From CBDFHB01 sp965250115 (GTDB lineage Bacteria > Acidobacteriota > Vicinamibacteria > Marinacidobacterales > SMYC01): a DNA stretch of 64,000 nucleotides. The notes under the pieces were generated by a model. The model did not search any database, had not been told where the DNA came from, and saw only the letters and a list, made by a program, of their open reading frames with translations. Every line of letters starts with the position of its first letter. The stretch's first letter is position 1. This document shows, in pieces, positions 44,170 to 53,280 of the stretch. The stretch is taken from assembly GCA_965250115.1 (NCBI GenBank), contig CBDFNJ010000002.1:806001-870000 (forward strand). Direction: 5' to 3'. A program made the position numbers and the translations under genes.

Positions 44170-44874
44170 AGAGGTCTATGGCGCCATTGCCGAAGCCGAT
44201 TCCGGTTTCGTAGAATCGCCCGCCGGTTGTGGCAAGACCGAAGCAATTGTGAGGACCGTCGGCGGCTATTGTACCGACATGCAGCTTGTCCTCACGCATA
44301 CCCATGCTGGCGTTGATGCGCTCCGGCAACGGTTCCGACAGCACGGCGTGCCCGTCGCGAGATACCACATTGACACAATTGCCGGCTGGTCCTGGGGCTG
44401 GGTCAGAAAATATCCGACCAACGCCCGGTATGAAGGTACGACCGATATCGCCAACTGGTACAAAGTCTACGCAGCGATGACCGCCCTCCTTGATAAGGAT
44501 TTTGTCACGCGCGGCATCCTCAATTCTTACGCTGGAATTATCGTCGACGAGTACCAGGACTGCACGCTGCCTATGCATGCGCTGATCGCACGGCTAAACA
44601 CACTTCTGCCATGCCGCGTTCTTGGCGATGAATTACAAGGCATATTCGATTTCGACAATGAGCCGCTCGTCGGCTGGGCCGATGTGAGGGCGGAATTCCG
44701 GCAAGACCTCGGGATGCTCGATACTCCCCACCGCTGGATAAGGGCGAAAAACCGTGACCTCGGCCAGTGGTTGCTCGACAATCGCGACGCCTTTCGCGCG
44801 GGCCGTGAGCCGAATTACACAGGCTCGCCCATCAGCATGCGATCTATCCACTTTGCCGACCTGGCGCAACAACT
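44162..44874 (+). pseudogene. GajB-like UvrD-family helicase, 3'-truncated
   Basis: About 237 residues remain. Motif I is ESPAGCGKTEAI (~18-28), LVLTHTHAGVDALRQR follows as in UvrD-type enzymes, and motif II is VDEYQDC (~129); DELQGIFDF corresponds to motif III. Motifs IV-VI are missing because the F4 element at 44875 begins in the gene. The 8-nt overlap with gajA-like shows they formed one operon. In Gabija, GajB acts downstream of GajA. The pair is therefore probably inactive in this genome unless the remnant retains a role. Confidence 0.82.
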
Positions 44875-46073
44875 GGTGCTTCCGCCATCAACTGTTACTC
44901 AGGCGGCCAGAAGCTCGTCCACGATCGGGGTGGTCGGCAGCCGGCTCGGCACGGCGCACGTGATCGCGCCGATGCTTACTAATAAGGATGGGGGCAGACA
45001 CACGAATACCTCGCGGAAAGTGAGTCGCCGGGTGGCGAGTCCGGCCTGCATCGCCGGAGTCCGGGTCTCACGCCCGAACTTCAGAGCACTGTGCAGGCGG
45101 ACGAAGTTGTAGTGACAACGCAGCAGCTCGAGATGTTCTTCGAGCTTCTCCTCCGAGCGAGCATGGGAGAGCGTTCGCCGAGACAGATAGGCCGAGCCCT
45201 GTCGGATGGTCAGATTCATCCGTTCAATGAACGACGTGTTCAATGTTGACGAGTCCTCGGAGTTATTGAGCACTTCTTCGAACCGCCACGACGCTCCCAT
45301 CAGCTCTCTTCGTTCGACCTTCACGATACGATTGTTTCTTCGCGTCTTGAGCACCTGGCCGTACAGAGCCGCTGGACCAAAGACGCGACGGACGACCTTC
45401 TCGTAGAAATCAAATCCGTCCGTAACGATAAGCGGGAACTTCAGAAAATCCATTCGGCTCGACACGTCACGAATGAGGGCCAAAGTGTTTCGGTAGCTTC
45501 GGCGTCCGACGACGGTCGAAGGCCAGAGACGGGACCAGACTTCGATCGCCGCGAAGACCCAAGTGGGGCTGCTCTTGCTGCCGATGAACGTGTAGAGCTC
45601 ATCCGCTTGAAGCTCTTCGACAGCGACTCCCGTGATCGTCTCGCGATTGAAACGACGGCACACTTGGGCTGCCCTCTCGAGCCAGCGCGCGACGGTGTTC
45701 CAGGCAATCCCCTCGACCCGAGCAATCGCGGAAATGCTGACACCCTCGACTCTGAGAGCGACGACCGTATCAAACGTAGCTCTTCGATGCTGGAGACGGA
45801 GTAGGGCGTGCCTTTCGTCGAAGAGAACGTCTTTCCGCACTCGACGCACCGGTATCGACGGCGTTTCCCGGACCTCGTTCGGTAGAAACCGTAGCGGATG
45901 ATGCCCCCGGAACCGACTTTTCCGTGCAACGGACACTCGGAGTTGAGACAGCTGAGCTTCTTCACTTCGCGGGACCTTGTCGACGAAAGAACTGCGTCTT
46001 CAGAAATCGGGCTCAAACTCTACCACGCACGTGGGTTAGGCGCCGGCCGCCAACACTTGATAGCGGAAGCACC
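44875..46073 (-). mobile_element. F4 IS1-family element with frameshifted transposase
   Basis: GGTGCTTCCGCCATCAACTG at 44875 to GGAAGCACC at 46073, 1199 bp. The minus-strand transposase matches the intact copy at 49310-50377, with an N-terminal zinc ribbon (CLNSECPLHGKVGSGG) and core (LQADELYTFIGSKSSPTWVF, FIERMNLTIRQGS). A one-base deletion near 45798 (CCTACTCCGT for CCTACTACCGT) separates them, so the transposase is broken. No target duplication seen. Confidence 0.85.
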
Positions 46074-46799
46074 GGTCCATCGGGCGAGCGCCGCTCGAAT
46101 CCGGCTTCGTCGTCTTGAATCGACGTCCACGGACCGCGCCCTGGAGACCCATTTCACGCATCAGACGGGCCACCGTGCATCGAGCCACGTCGCGGCCCTC
46201 ACGGCGAAGCTGGCGCCAGACCTTGCGCACGCCATACACGTCAAAGTTCTCTTGCCGTACACGACGAATCTCGCCGCGGAGTTGGACGTCGCGCTTCGCT
46301 CTCGCTGGCTGGCGGCTTGGGTCCTTCTCTCTCGCTTTCTGCTCGTAATAGGTCGACGGGGCGATCGGAAGCATCCGGCAGATCGGCTCGACCCCGTAAT
46401 TTTCACGGTTCGCGTCCACGAACAACACATTCACCTCGGTCGGCGGTCGAGCTCCGCCTGGGCGAAAAACGCCGACGCCTTGCGAAGGATCTCGTTCGCC
46501 CGCTTTAGCTCACGGTTCTCTCGCTCAAGCTCCTTCAGCCGCTGACGCTCGTCCGTCGTCAGTCCCGCTCGTTTCCCAGCATCACGCTCTGCTCGCCGCA
46601 CCCACGTGCGTAGCGTTTCCCGCGTACAGTCAATCTTCGACGCAATCGATGAGATCGCTGACCACTGAGATTCGTGCTGAGCCTGCTGGTCGAAAACCAT
46701 CCGCACTGCGCGCTCTTTTACCTCCGGTGAATACCTGCTTCGTCTTGTCATGACTCCATCCTCTCAAGAGTTGGAGTCTCCGGGAAACCCGGGGCGGTT
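46074..46799 (-). pseudogene. F6 IS3-family element, truncated
   Basis: Carries the F6 end (about 46773-46799), a complete OrfA (46751-46431, one residue changed) and the first ~118 codons of OrfB, ending at GARPMD against the F4 element. It is the reverse-orientation partner of 21574-22888. Confidence 0.9.
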
Positions 46800-46800
46800 C

Positions 46801-46846
46801 ACGGATGAATAAATAGAAGGCACAGCCGAGTTTTGGCACAGGACGG
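46801..46846 (+). repeat. Collapsed F2 ends
   Basis: GGATGAATAAATAGAAGGCA then CAG joined directly to CCGAGTTTTGGCACAGGACG: left and right F2 ends with almost nothing between. Confidence 0.75.
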
Positions 46847-47188
46847 GGTTTCCGGTGTGACGATACCGGCGACTTCTGCCAAGAGTTTCCGGTCAAGCGC
46901 CTTACCCTTCACCGCCAGCCGACGTCGCTCGTCGTCTGTGAGACGAAGCTTCCTCCCGCAAAGCCGAGCGTTGAGGACTTTGTTCTCCTCAAGCAAGTAG
47001 ACCATAGCGGCCTGTTGGTCACGTTGGAGCCAACCAGCGATGGCGACGACCAACAAGGTCAAGGGCTGGACCGGCGTGCTCATGACCGAGGATTCTAGCT
47101 CCCATTGGCCAATCAAGCGTAGATACGTCTATTACGAAACGTCCCGGCGAGCTGGTCTTGAGTTCGTTTGTATTTTTGGACACGACGC
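46847..47188 (-). pseudogene. F3 left end and transposase N-terminus
   Basis: F3 terminus at about 47155-47188. MSTPVQPLTLLVVAIAGWLQ from 47083 runs ~80 residues to EVAGIVTPETP, then the F2 end. Confidence 0.85.
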
Positions 47189-47570
47189 CCTCGCGGCCGA
47201 TCCTGACGTTGATGCCGTCTACGTGTCGACGCCTCATCCCTTCCACAAGGACAACAGCATCTTGCTCCTCGAGCAGGGCAAGGCCGTCCTGTGCGAGAAG
47301 CCCTTCACCATGAACGCCGAGCAGGCTCAGACCGTCATCGGCGTGGCTCGCAAGCAAGGAATGTTCTTGATGGAAGCGATGTGGACGCGCTACATCCCCG
47401 CCGTGGTCCGTGCGCGCGAACTCATTGCCGAGGGCGCGATCGGTGACGTGTGAATGGTGCAGGCCGACTTCGGCTTCCGTGCCAGCATGAACCCCGAGTC
47501 ACGACTCTTCAACAAGGCCCTTGGTGGAGGCGCCCTCCTCGACGTCGGTATCTATGTCCTGTTCTGGGAA
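47189..47570 (+). pseudogene. Gfo/Idh/MocA-family oxidoreductase fragment
   Basis: DAVYVSTPHPFHKDNSILLL, KAVLCEKPFTMNAEQAQTVI (EKP motif), MEAMWTRYIPAVVRARELI, then an in-frame TGA at 47451 and MVQADFGFRASMNPESRLFN, GGGALLDVGIYVLF. These are the central parts of a NAD(P)-dependent sugar-type dehydrogenase. The Rossmann N-terminus is lost to the F3 end. The TGA replaces a codon usually Arg (CGA), so a nonsense mutation. Confidence 0.85.
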
Positions 47571-47614
47571 GAACCTACGGAGTTTCGCAGGCCTCTCATG
47601 GCTCTCTGCTCGTC

Positions 47615-47645
47615 AATACACGATCTTCTTTTTGCGGATCACAGG
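47615..47645 (+). repeat. R8 half element
   Basis: GATCTTCTTTTTGCGGATCACAGG, the R8 right end. Confidence 0.5.
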
Positions 47646-47667
47646 TAGTAACTACTGTGTTGGTACT

Positions 47668-48177
47668 TTACACGCTGGCTAAGGCAGGAGAGACTTCCTT
47701 GATCCGTCCAGTGGCACAATCATAGACAAAGCCGCGGACTTGATCCTTGTAGCAGATAAAGGGATTGGCCTGAACGCGGGACATGGATTGACGAACATCC
47801 TGTTCTAGATCCCTGAACGCCTCCAACGCAAAGGATGGGCGCAAGCCGGTATCAGCTTCGATGGAGTCCTTAACGTCGTCATCACGGAAGGTGAGCATCC
47901 CGCAGTCTGTGTGGTGAATCAGCATGATTGCTTGAGTGCCCAACAGTCGTTGGGAAATTACTAGTGACCGGATGGCATCGTCGCTTACGACGCCGCCCGC
48001 ATTGCGTATCACGTGAGCGTCGCCTTCCTGAAGACCCAGGATCTGGTGAAGATCCAGGCGTGCGTCCATACAGGCCAAGACAGCCAGCTTACGTTCCGGA
48101 GGCAGTGGTAGGTCGCCTTTGTCGAAACTTTGTGCATAGCGGGCGTTATCGTTAAGCACTTCGTCAATCACACTCAT
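47668..48177 (-). CDS. Beta-class carbonic anhydrase
   Basis: A 169-residue enzyme of the small beta-carbonic anhydrase type, interconverting CO2 and bicarbonate. Zinc ligands and the catalytic dyad are visible: LACMDARLD (Cys36, Asp38, Arg40) and HHTDCGM (His88 or 89, Cys92); HVIRNAGG is conserved between. The ATG at 48177 has a strong AAGGAGGT upstream. It lacks a signal peptide, so cytosolic. It appears intact and independent of the IS debris on both sides, and is one of few metabolic genes here. Confidence 0.88.
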   Translation of the reverse strand: MSVIDEVLNDNARYAQSFDKGDLPLPPERKLAVLACMDARLDLHQILGLQEGDAHVIRNAGGVVSDDAIRSLVISQRLLGTQAIMLIHHTDCGMLTFRDDDVKDSIEADTGLRPSFALEAFRDLEQDVRQSMSRVQANPFICYKDQVRGFVYDCATGRIKEVSPALASV

Positions 48178-48470
48178 TTGACCTCCTTGCAACGTTCTCA
48201 AACTGGATCCCAAGATGGCACTCCGTTCGAAGCTGCGACCGGTTCCTTCTACTGCGATGGCCCAGCTTTATCAACTTGGTTGGGACCGAGCAGTCCTCTC
48301 CTTCAAGACGAACACCGGCGGGGCTCGACCGAATCGGCGAGGTACTGTCAAGTTGGTGTCATTGTAGCCAGACTGGTGGGGAACGTGGGATGCAGAATGG
48401 TCATTAGCAGTGCCTCCTTCAACGAGCAGGGGTTAACGTCATCACCACAACCCGGTGGTATACTGCCAGC

Positions 48471-48821
48471 GTGCCAAAAGCCGATGCACTAATTCAAGCG
48501 GGTGGGACCATAGTAGCAGCGATCGTGCTCACGGTGGGAGCACTGCTGGCCGCAGCATCCTTTGAACCGAAGTTCGTACGGTGGGGAAACTTCGTAGCCA
48601 ACATTGAGCACCTGATTTTGGTCGGGGAGCAAGATGACGGTTCGGGCTGTTCGGTGATCCTTACCACAACGGTCCAGCGGGTGTTTGAAACATCAGACGG
48701 AACCATAAGGACAGGATTAGCAGGACACACGGTGGAGAGTGACGCTGAGTGCGAAGCAATCCGAAGAGCCGTTCAGGCATACACCATTGACGCAAGGAGC
48801 CAATCAGATGACCAAGAGTGA
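48471..48821 (+). CDS. Unknown small membrane-anchored protein
   Basis: A 116-residue protein from GTG at 48471 with one N-terminal hydrophobic helix (GGTIVAAIVLTVGALLAAAS) and a ~75-residue soluble domain (RWGNFVANIEHLILVGEQDD, GCSVILTTTVQRVFETSD). It overlaps the following gene by 14 nt. The region 48178-48470 upstream has no gene. No family recognised. Confidence 0.5.
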   Translation: MPKADALIQAGGTIVAAIVLTVGALLAAASFEPKFVRWGNFVANIEHLILVGEQDDGSGCSVILTTTVQRVFETSDGTIRTGLAGHTVESDAECEAIRRAVQAYTIDARSQSDDQE

Positions 48822-48893
48822 AAAGGATCGTCTTAATTGTGTTCGCTTGGTGTTCCGAGTTGCAGCCGACCTTGAGAGTCAGACTCCAGAATC
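48808..48893 (+). pseudogene. Truncated gene overlapping the membrane protein gene
   Basis: ATG at 48808 encodes MTKSEKDRLNCVRLVFRVAA then DLESQTPE before an F3 MITE. The 14-nt overlap implies a coupled second gene of a small operon. Unidentified. Confidence 0.4.
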
Positions 48894-49018
48894 AGCCCTT
48901 GGTGGTTGCGCTCTCCATGAAAATGATAGATGAATTCGGCGACGGCCTGGCGCGCGGGTCTTAGAGTTCGTTTGTATTTTTGGACACGACGGACACGACG
49001 GACACGACGGACACGGCG
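48894..49018 (-). repeat. F3 MITE with 9-bp tandem repeat at its end
   Basis: CCTTGGTGGTTGCGCTCTCC to TTTGTATTTTTGGACACGAC on the minus strand, missing its distal terminus. The F3 end then repeats as GACACGACG in four tandem copies (48983-49018, the last GACACGGCG). Confidence 0.7.
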
Positions 49019-49200
49019 CCTCGGTACTTGGTACGGGACCGAGACCAGACCTACGGAGCGTGCTTCGATATTCGCGTCGACGCGTCGTTCCGAATGCTGT
49101 TCACTCCGATGCTAACGGCACGTTTTCCGTATGGGCCGCCATAGGGTCCACGCATGTGTCTGCCCGGTGCCGAAGTGACTGATACAATGGGCCGATGCGA

Positions 49201-50400
49201 GGTGCTTCCGCCATCAAGTGTTGGTGGCTGCCGCGTAACCCGTTCGCGTGCTAGAGTTTGAACCAGAATTCTGAAGACACAGTTCTCTCATCGTCAGGGC
49301 CGAGCCGAAGTGAAGAATCGCAGATGTCTCAATCCCGCATGTCCGTTGCGGGGCAAAGTCAGTTCCGGAAACATCGTTCGCCACGGATTCTACCGAACCA
49401 GGTCCGGGAAACGCCGTCGATACCGGTGCGGCGAGTGCGGAAAGACGTTCTCCTCGACGAAAGGCACGCCCTACTACCGTCTCCAACATCGAAGAGCTAC
49501 TTTCGATGTGGTCATCGCTCTCAGAGTCGAGGGTGTCAGCATTTCCGCGATTTCCCGGATCGAAGGGATTGCCTGGAACACCGTCGCCCGCTGGCTCGAG
49601 AAGGCAGCCCAAGTGTGTCGTCAATTCAACCACACAAGGATCGCCGGCTTCGCTGCCGAAGAGCTTCAAGCCGACGAGATTCGCACGTTCGCGGGCAACA
49701 AGAAGACGCCGAGTTGGGTCTTCGTTACGATCGAGGTCTGGTCTCGGCTCTGGCCATCGACGGTGACGGGAAGGCGAAGCTACCGGAACACTCACGCTCT
49801 GTTTCACGACCTTTCTAGGCGGATGAATTTCGAGCGTCTTCCCTTGATCGTTACGGATGGATTCGAATTCTACCAGAAGGTCATCCGTCGCTTCTTCGGG
49901 CCAGCGTGTCTCTACGGCCAAGTCCTCAAAACTCGCAGGAACGATCGTATCATCAAGGTCGAACGGAGAGCGCTGCACGGAGCCGCGTGGCGATTCGAAG
50001 ACGCGCTCAATAACTCCGAGGACTCTTCGACATTGAACACGTCGTTCATCGAGCGGTTGAATCTGACCATCCGGCAAAGCTCGGCATACCTTTCGAGACG
50101 AACGCTTTCCCACGCTCGCTCGACGGAGAGGCTCGATGAGCACCTGGAGTTGCTCCGTTGCTATTACAACTTCGTCCGACCGCACGGAGCTCTGAAGTTC
50201 GGACGTGAGATCCGAACTCCGGCTATGCAGGCTGGTCTGACGACGCGACGGCTCACCTTTCGAGACATCTTCTTGGCGACAACGATTCCTTTGTGGTTGC
50301 GGATCGAGGTTTTCCTGCTCACTAGGGCGCGCAACCCGGTCTCTTCCGCACCTGTACCACTGCCCGCAGCCGCGTAGCAACACTTGATGGCGGAAGCACC
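49201..50400 (+). mobile_element. F4 IS1-family element, complete
   Basis: Exactly 1200 bp between GGTGCTTCCGCCATCAAGTG and its reverse complement; the terminal repeats are perfect for about 23 bp. GGTG..GCC resembles classical IS1 ends. No flanking duplication, so the flanks may have recombined. Confidence 0.85.
49310..50377 (+). CDS. IS1-family transposase (zinc ribbon fused to DDE core)
   Basis: A 355-residue single-frame transposase. An N-terminal zinc ribbon (RCLNPACPLRGKV, then YRCGECGKTFSSTKGTPYYR) is fused to an HTH (RVEGVSISAISRIEGIAWNT, VARWLEKAAQ) and a catalytic core with LQADEIRTFAGNKKTPSWVF, SRLWPSTVTGRRSYRN, LIVTDGFEFY and FIERLNLTIRQSSAYLSRRT. This is the InsA-like plus InsB-like architecture in one protein, so no frameshift is needed. 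The start is GTG, conserved as GTGAAG in the other copies. Only uninterrupted copy here and probable source of F4 MITE mobility. Confidence 0.88.
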   Translation: MKNRRCLNPACPLRGKVSSGNIVRHGFYRTRSGKRRRYRCGECGKTFSSTKGTPYYRLQHRRATFDVVIALRVEGVSISAISRIEGIAWNTVARWLEKAAQVCRQFNHTRIAGFAAEELQADEIRTFAGNKKTPSWVFVTIEVWSRLWPSTVTGRRSYRNTHALFHDLSRRMNFERLPLIVTDGFEFYQKVIRRFFGPACLYGQVLKTRRNDRIIKVERRALHGAAWRFEDALNNSEDSSTLNTSFIERLNLTIRQSSAYLSRRTLSHARSTERLDEHLELLRCYYNFVRPHGALKFGREIRTPAMQAGLTTRRLTFRDIFLATTIPLWLRIEVFLLTRARNPVSSAPVPLPAAA

Positions 50401-50402
50401 GG

Positions 50403-50880
50403 TTTTCGTCTCTAATCTCGATTTTCGAGTGCCACGTTTGCGCCAAAGGGGAGAGCGGGCCGCTGACAGGGCCGTGCAGCGCCGGAAAAGAGGCCACCCG
50501 AGGGGTCCAGAATCGAGGCCAGGGCTACCGTGGCGTAGCCGGCTAGCACGTTCTGGTCCAGGTGCGCCTAGGCCTCCTTGATGTCCTTATCTTGTCTCGA
50601 ATTGGGCCTCAACCAGGGTCCGCCAAAGCTTGAGCAAAGCTTCTTCCCGCGAAGCCGAGCTTTGAGGACTTTGTTCTTCTCAAGCAAGTAGACGATAGCG
50701 GCCTGTTGGTCACGCTGGACCCAACCAGCGATGACGACCACCAACCATATCAAAGGCTGGATCGGCGTTCTCATGACCGAGGATTTCAGCTTCCATTGGC
50801 TAACCAAGCCTAAACACCTCTAATCCGAAACGTCCCGGCGCGCGGGTCCTAAGTTGGTTTGTGTTTTTGGACACGACGGC
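50403..50880 (-). repeat. F3-end/R7 composite with transposase N-terminus
   Basis: R7 core (50403-50575), the CCTTGATGTCCTTATCTTGTC link, then F3 transposase codons (TPIQPLIWLVVVIAGWVQRD to RGKKLC, start 50774) and the F3 end at 50848-50880. The longest composite, showing R7 attached to an internally deleted F3. Confidence 0.75.
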
Positions 50881-51125
50881 TTCGACGCCCAGCCGCGAAC
50901 CGGGTGATGGACGTCAAACTCATAGGAAAGCTTGGGCTGCCCGCGATGGCGCTGGATCCAGCGATGTCGCCAAATGGCGTCGTCGTTCAGCGCGACGCGT
51001 TGAAAGAACCAATCCCAAGATAGAGCAAGCCGAGATATCCCCTCGAGACAAAGAATCGAGGCCAACACAGTAACGACCCAGAAGATTCTTCGTTTTGTTG
51101 CCGGCTTGATAGATTGAGTGCTCAC
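50881..51125 (-). pseudogene. Membrane-anchored protein, 3'-truncated
   Basis: About 80 residues: basic start MSTQSIKPATKRR, one helix (IFWVVTVLASILCLEGISRL), then ALNDDAIWRHRWIQRHRGQP and YEFDVHHPVRGW. The last segment resembles the entry to SGNH-hydrolase-type extracytoplasmic domains, but the domain is lost to an F3 end. It starts 45 bp after the glycosyltransferase stop, so it was probably its operon partner. Confidence 0.5.
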
Positions 51126-51170
51126 GGAGGGTCAACCTGCCGGGATGGTAGCACAGGTAAATCTCTGGCT

Positions 51171-52967
51171 TCAGGATTCCGCGGGCACTTGCAGAATTCG
51201 GATTGTCGGGCCGATGGAGCGCCCGTCGACGGCAGTGAACTCTTTCACCAACGGGCAAATGGCGAAGAGTTTCTCGTACGCCTTCGTTTGACGGTGCTCG
51301 GGTCCGAATCGGGCGTACAACGCGGAGGAGGTCACGAGATACTGGACGCCTTCCGACCGGTAGTTCGCGACCGCGCGCGTGATGAGCCGGGCCTCTATCG
51401 TGACCCGGAAGCGTTTGGGGTCGATGGCGGCTGTCTGGCGCTCGATGGCGAAGTGGGTATTGGGAGGTATGTGCGCGTCGACCCAGAGTCGTGCCATATC
51501 GCCGGTATTTGGGCGGTTCCATTCGACGTTGTGACGGACTGTAGCGGACAAAGGAGCCCAAAGGCTCAGAGTCAACAGGACGGCCACACCAACGGGTCTC
51601 ATGAGCGCGGAGACCGCTTTTCCTGTAGGGAGTCGAGTCAACGCTGACGCGGCGACCTGAATGCCAACCACCGCGAACACGGCGATGAACGGATAGACGC
51701 ACATCAGATTTCCGGGAAAGTTCATGAGTTGCGAGCTGTAGTAGCCGTAGTACAGCACGGGGAAGCTCAAGAAGACGATCATTCGGTTGTCGAGTCGGGT
51801 GAGCAAGAAAGCGAGTCCGACGAGAGCCGCGAAAAACGCGAGAGCACCCGTGCCGTATACCACGGCGTAGTGCGCGTGGAAATACCAGTTGTCGACTCCC
51901 GAGGCGCCAGGCCAGCCGGCGTGGCCATAGTTGTAGAGCGCGTCGGCGACGTGATCGATGAACCGCGCGAAATCACTGAACCAGTAGGGACAGCCGATGA
52001 AAAACCCCGCTACCGAGCCGGTTGCTCCGAGATAAAGATCGGGTGCTTTGAGGAAACGAGAGCGGTGCGTCAGGATGACGGCCAGTAGGAAGGTGAGCAC
52101 GACGAACCCGCCGTTGTACTTGGCGGCTGCCGTCAAACCGAAGGCGATCCCGCAGAGGAATGCCAGCGTTTTCCCACCGTAATCCATGTAGTAGAGGATC
52201 AGCAGGATGCTGAATGGCGCCATCAGCGCGAGTAGCGGATCCGGCTTGTTGTACTGGGACCACTCGACGGCACCAGGGAAGACCGCCATCAGCGCTGCCG
52301 CCATCAATCCGACGCCGCTTCCGAACATGCGGCGGCCGAGAAAAAACGTTACCAGGACCGCCAGCGTTCCCGGCACGACTCCCGCACCGAACCGCCCCCA
52401 GTAGAGAAAGTCCTCCACCGCCAGCTCTTGGACACTGTGCCAGCGTCCGCTGGAAACCTGCGCCACGAAGACGATCAAATACACGCCGACATTCACGTAA
52501 GCCTGCATGCTGGGATGAATCCACCAACGCGGGTTGAAATCTCCGCGCTTGATCATCTGCAGGTATGAGTGAACGTAATCGTACTCGTCGGAGATGAAGC
52601 TTTGAGGCAGCCCGTAGGTAATGCCCCAGAGCCGAAGGCCGAAAGCGACGCCCAGGATCATCACGAGTACAATCCAAACGCTATGACGACGCGCGAAAGC
52701 CCACATCGGTCTCCACCCGACGCGGAGCCCTACACGGTCGGTCCAAAAGGCCGCGCCTCCTAAGGCGACCGAGACCAGAAGCAGCGTCTTTCGAGAGATC
52801 GCGGGTTCGAACAGCTGGAGGTAGTAGGCATTGGTGAGGATGTTCGACACCGCCTGCGCCAACAGGAACCAGCGCATCGCAGGCCACCAGCGGGGGAGCG
52901 CCAGAAGTTCTTCGGGAGTTTCCTTAGTGTCGCTCAAATTGGATGTCTCGGGCGCAGATGCTAACAC
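51171..52967 (-). CDS. GT39-family (PMT/ArnT-like) membrane glycosyltransferase
   Basis: A 598-residue protein with about twelve membrane helices. GLPQSFISDEYDYVHSYLQM after the second or third helix carries the Asp-Glu catalytic pair of GT-C/GT39 enzymes; WIHPSMQAYVNVG and LLALMAPFSILLILYYMDYG follow, and the C-terminal ~110 residues form a periplasmic tail (ARLWVDAHIPPNTHFAIERQ). Such enzymes transfer a sugar from a polyprenyl-phosphate donor to a lipid or protein at the outer face of the membrane. The acceptor is unknown. A truncated possible partner gene follows. Confidence 0.8.
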   Translation of the reverse strand: MLASAPETSNLSDTKETPEELLALPRWWPAMRWFLLAQAVSNILTNAYYLQLFEPAISRKTLLLVSVALGGAAFWTDRVGLRVGWRPMWAFARRHSVWIVLVMILGVAFGLRLWGITYGLPQSFISDEYDYVHSYLQMIKRGDFNPRWWIHPSMQAYVNVGVYLIVFVAQVSSGRWHSVQELAVEDFLYWGRFGAGVVPGTLAVLVTFFLGRRMFGSGVGLMAAALMAVFPGAVEWSQYNKPDPLLALMAPFSILLILYYMDYGGKTLAFLCGIAFGLTAAAKYNGGFVVLTFLLAVILTHRSRFLKAPDLYLGATGSVAGFFIGCPYWFSDFARFIDHVADALYNYGHAGWPGASGVDNWYFHAHYAVVYGTGALAFFAALVGLAFLLTRLDNRMIVFLSFPVLYYGYYSSQLMNFPGNLMCVYPFIAVFAVVGIQVAASALTRLPTGKAVSALMRPVGVAVLLTLSLWAPLSATVRHNVEWNRPNTGDMARLWVDAHIPPNTHFAIERQTAAIDPKRFRVTIEARLITRAVANYRSEGVQYLVTSSALYARFGPEHRQTKAYEKLFAICPLVKEFTAVDGRSIGPTIRILQVPAES

Positions 52968-53280
52968 GTTGGAAAAAGTCCACGCAATTTGACTAGAACG
53001 GCAAGCTCGGATAGGTGTAGCGGTAAGACACCCACCGGTTCTACGCGAACGTTTACCCCGAACATCTCGATCCGTATGTGACGGCCGTTACCGGCCTGGA
53101 TCGGATGGCCGAGCCAAATGGGGATTGTCCGCTTGCCTTCGGCGAAGAAAGCCGAGCTGACGCCGTAGGAGAATCTTTCATCAGCGTGACCCCCATCTCG
53201 ACGCCATCACGGGGCGTTGTTGCACCGCTCTGGCTGAGAGCGAAATCCGCCTATGGTGGTGGCCGAGGTATGTTTCGAGC
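52968..53280. other. Glycosyltransferase leader and probable IS5 left end
   Basis: No gene. CGGGGCGTTGTTGCACCGCT near 53211 resembles IS5-family ends and precedes the transposase start at 53281, so the IS5 element probably begins there. Confidence 0.4.

Noticed and set aside
21574..46799. The two F6 copies as ends of a 25-kb composite transposon
   Set aside because: The right copy is truncated and lacks its outer half, and the left copy has its own target duplication, so they are independent insertions.
47451..47453. In-frame TGA as a possible selenocysteine codon in the Gfo/Idh/MocA fragment
   Set aside because: The family has no selenoproteins, the position is normally Arg (CGA to TGA is a single transition), and the gene is already missing its N-terminus.
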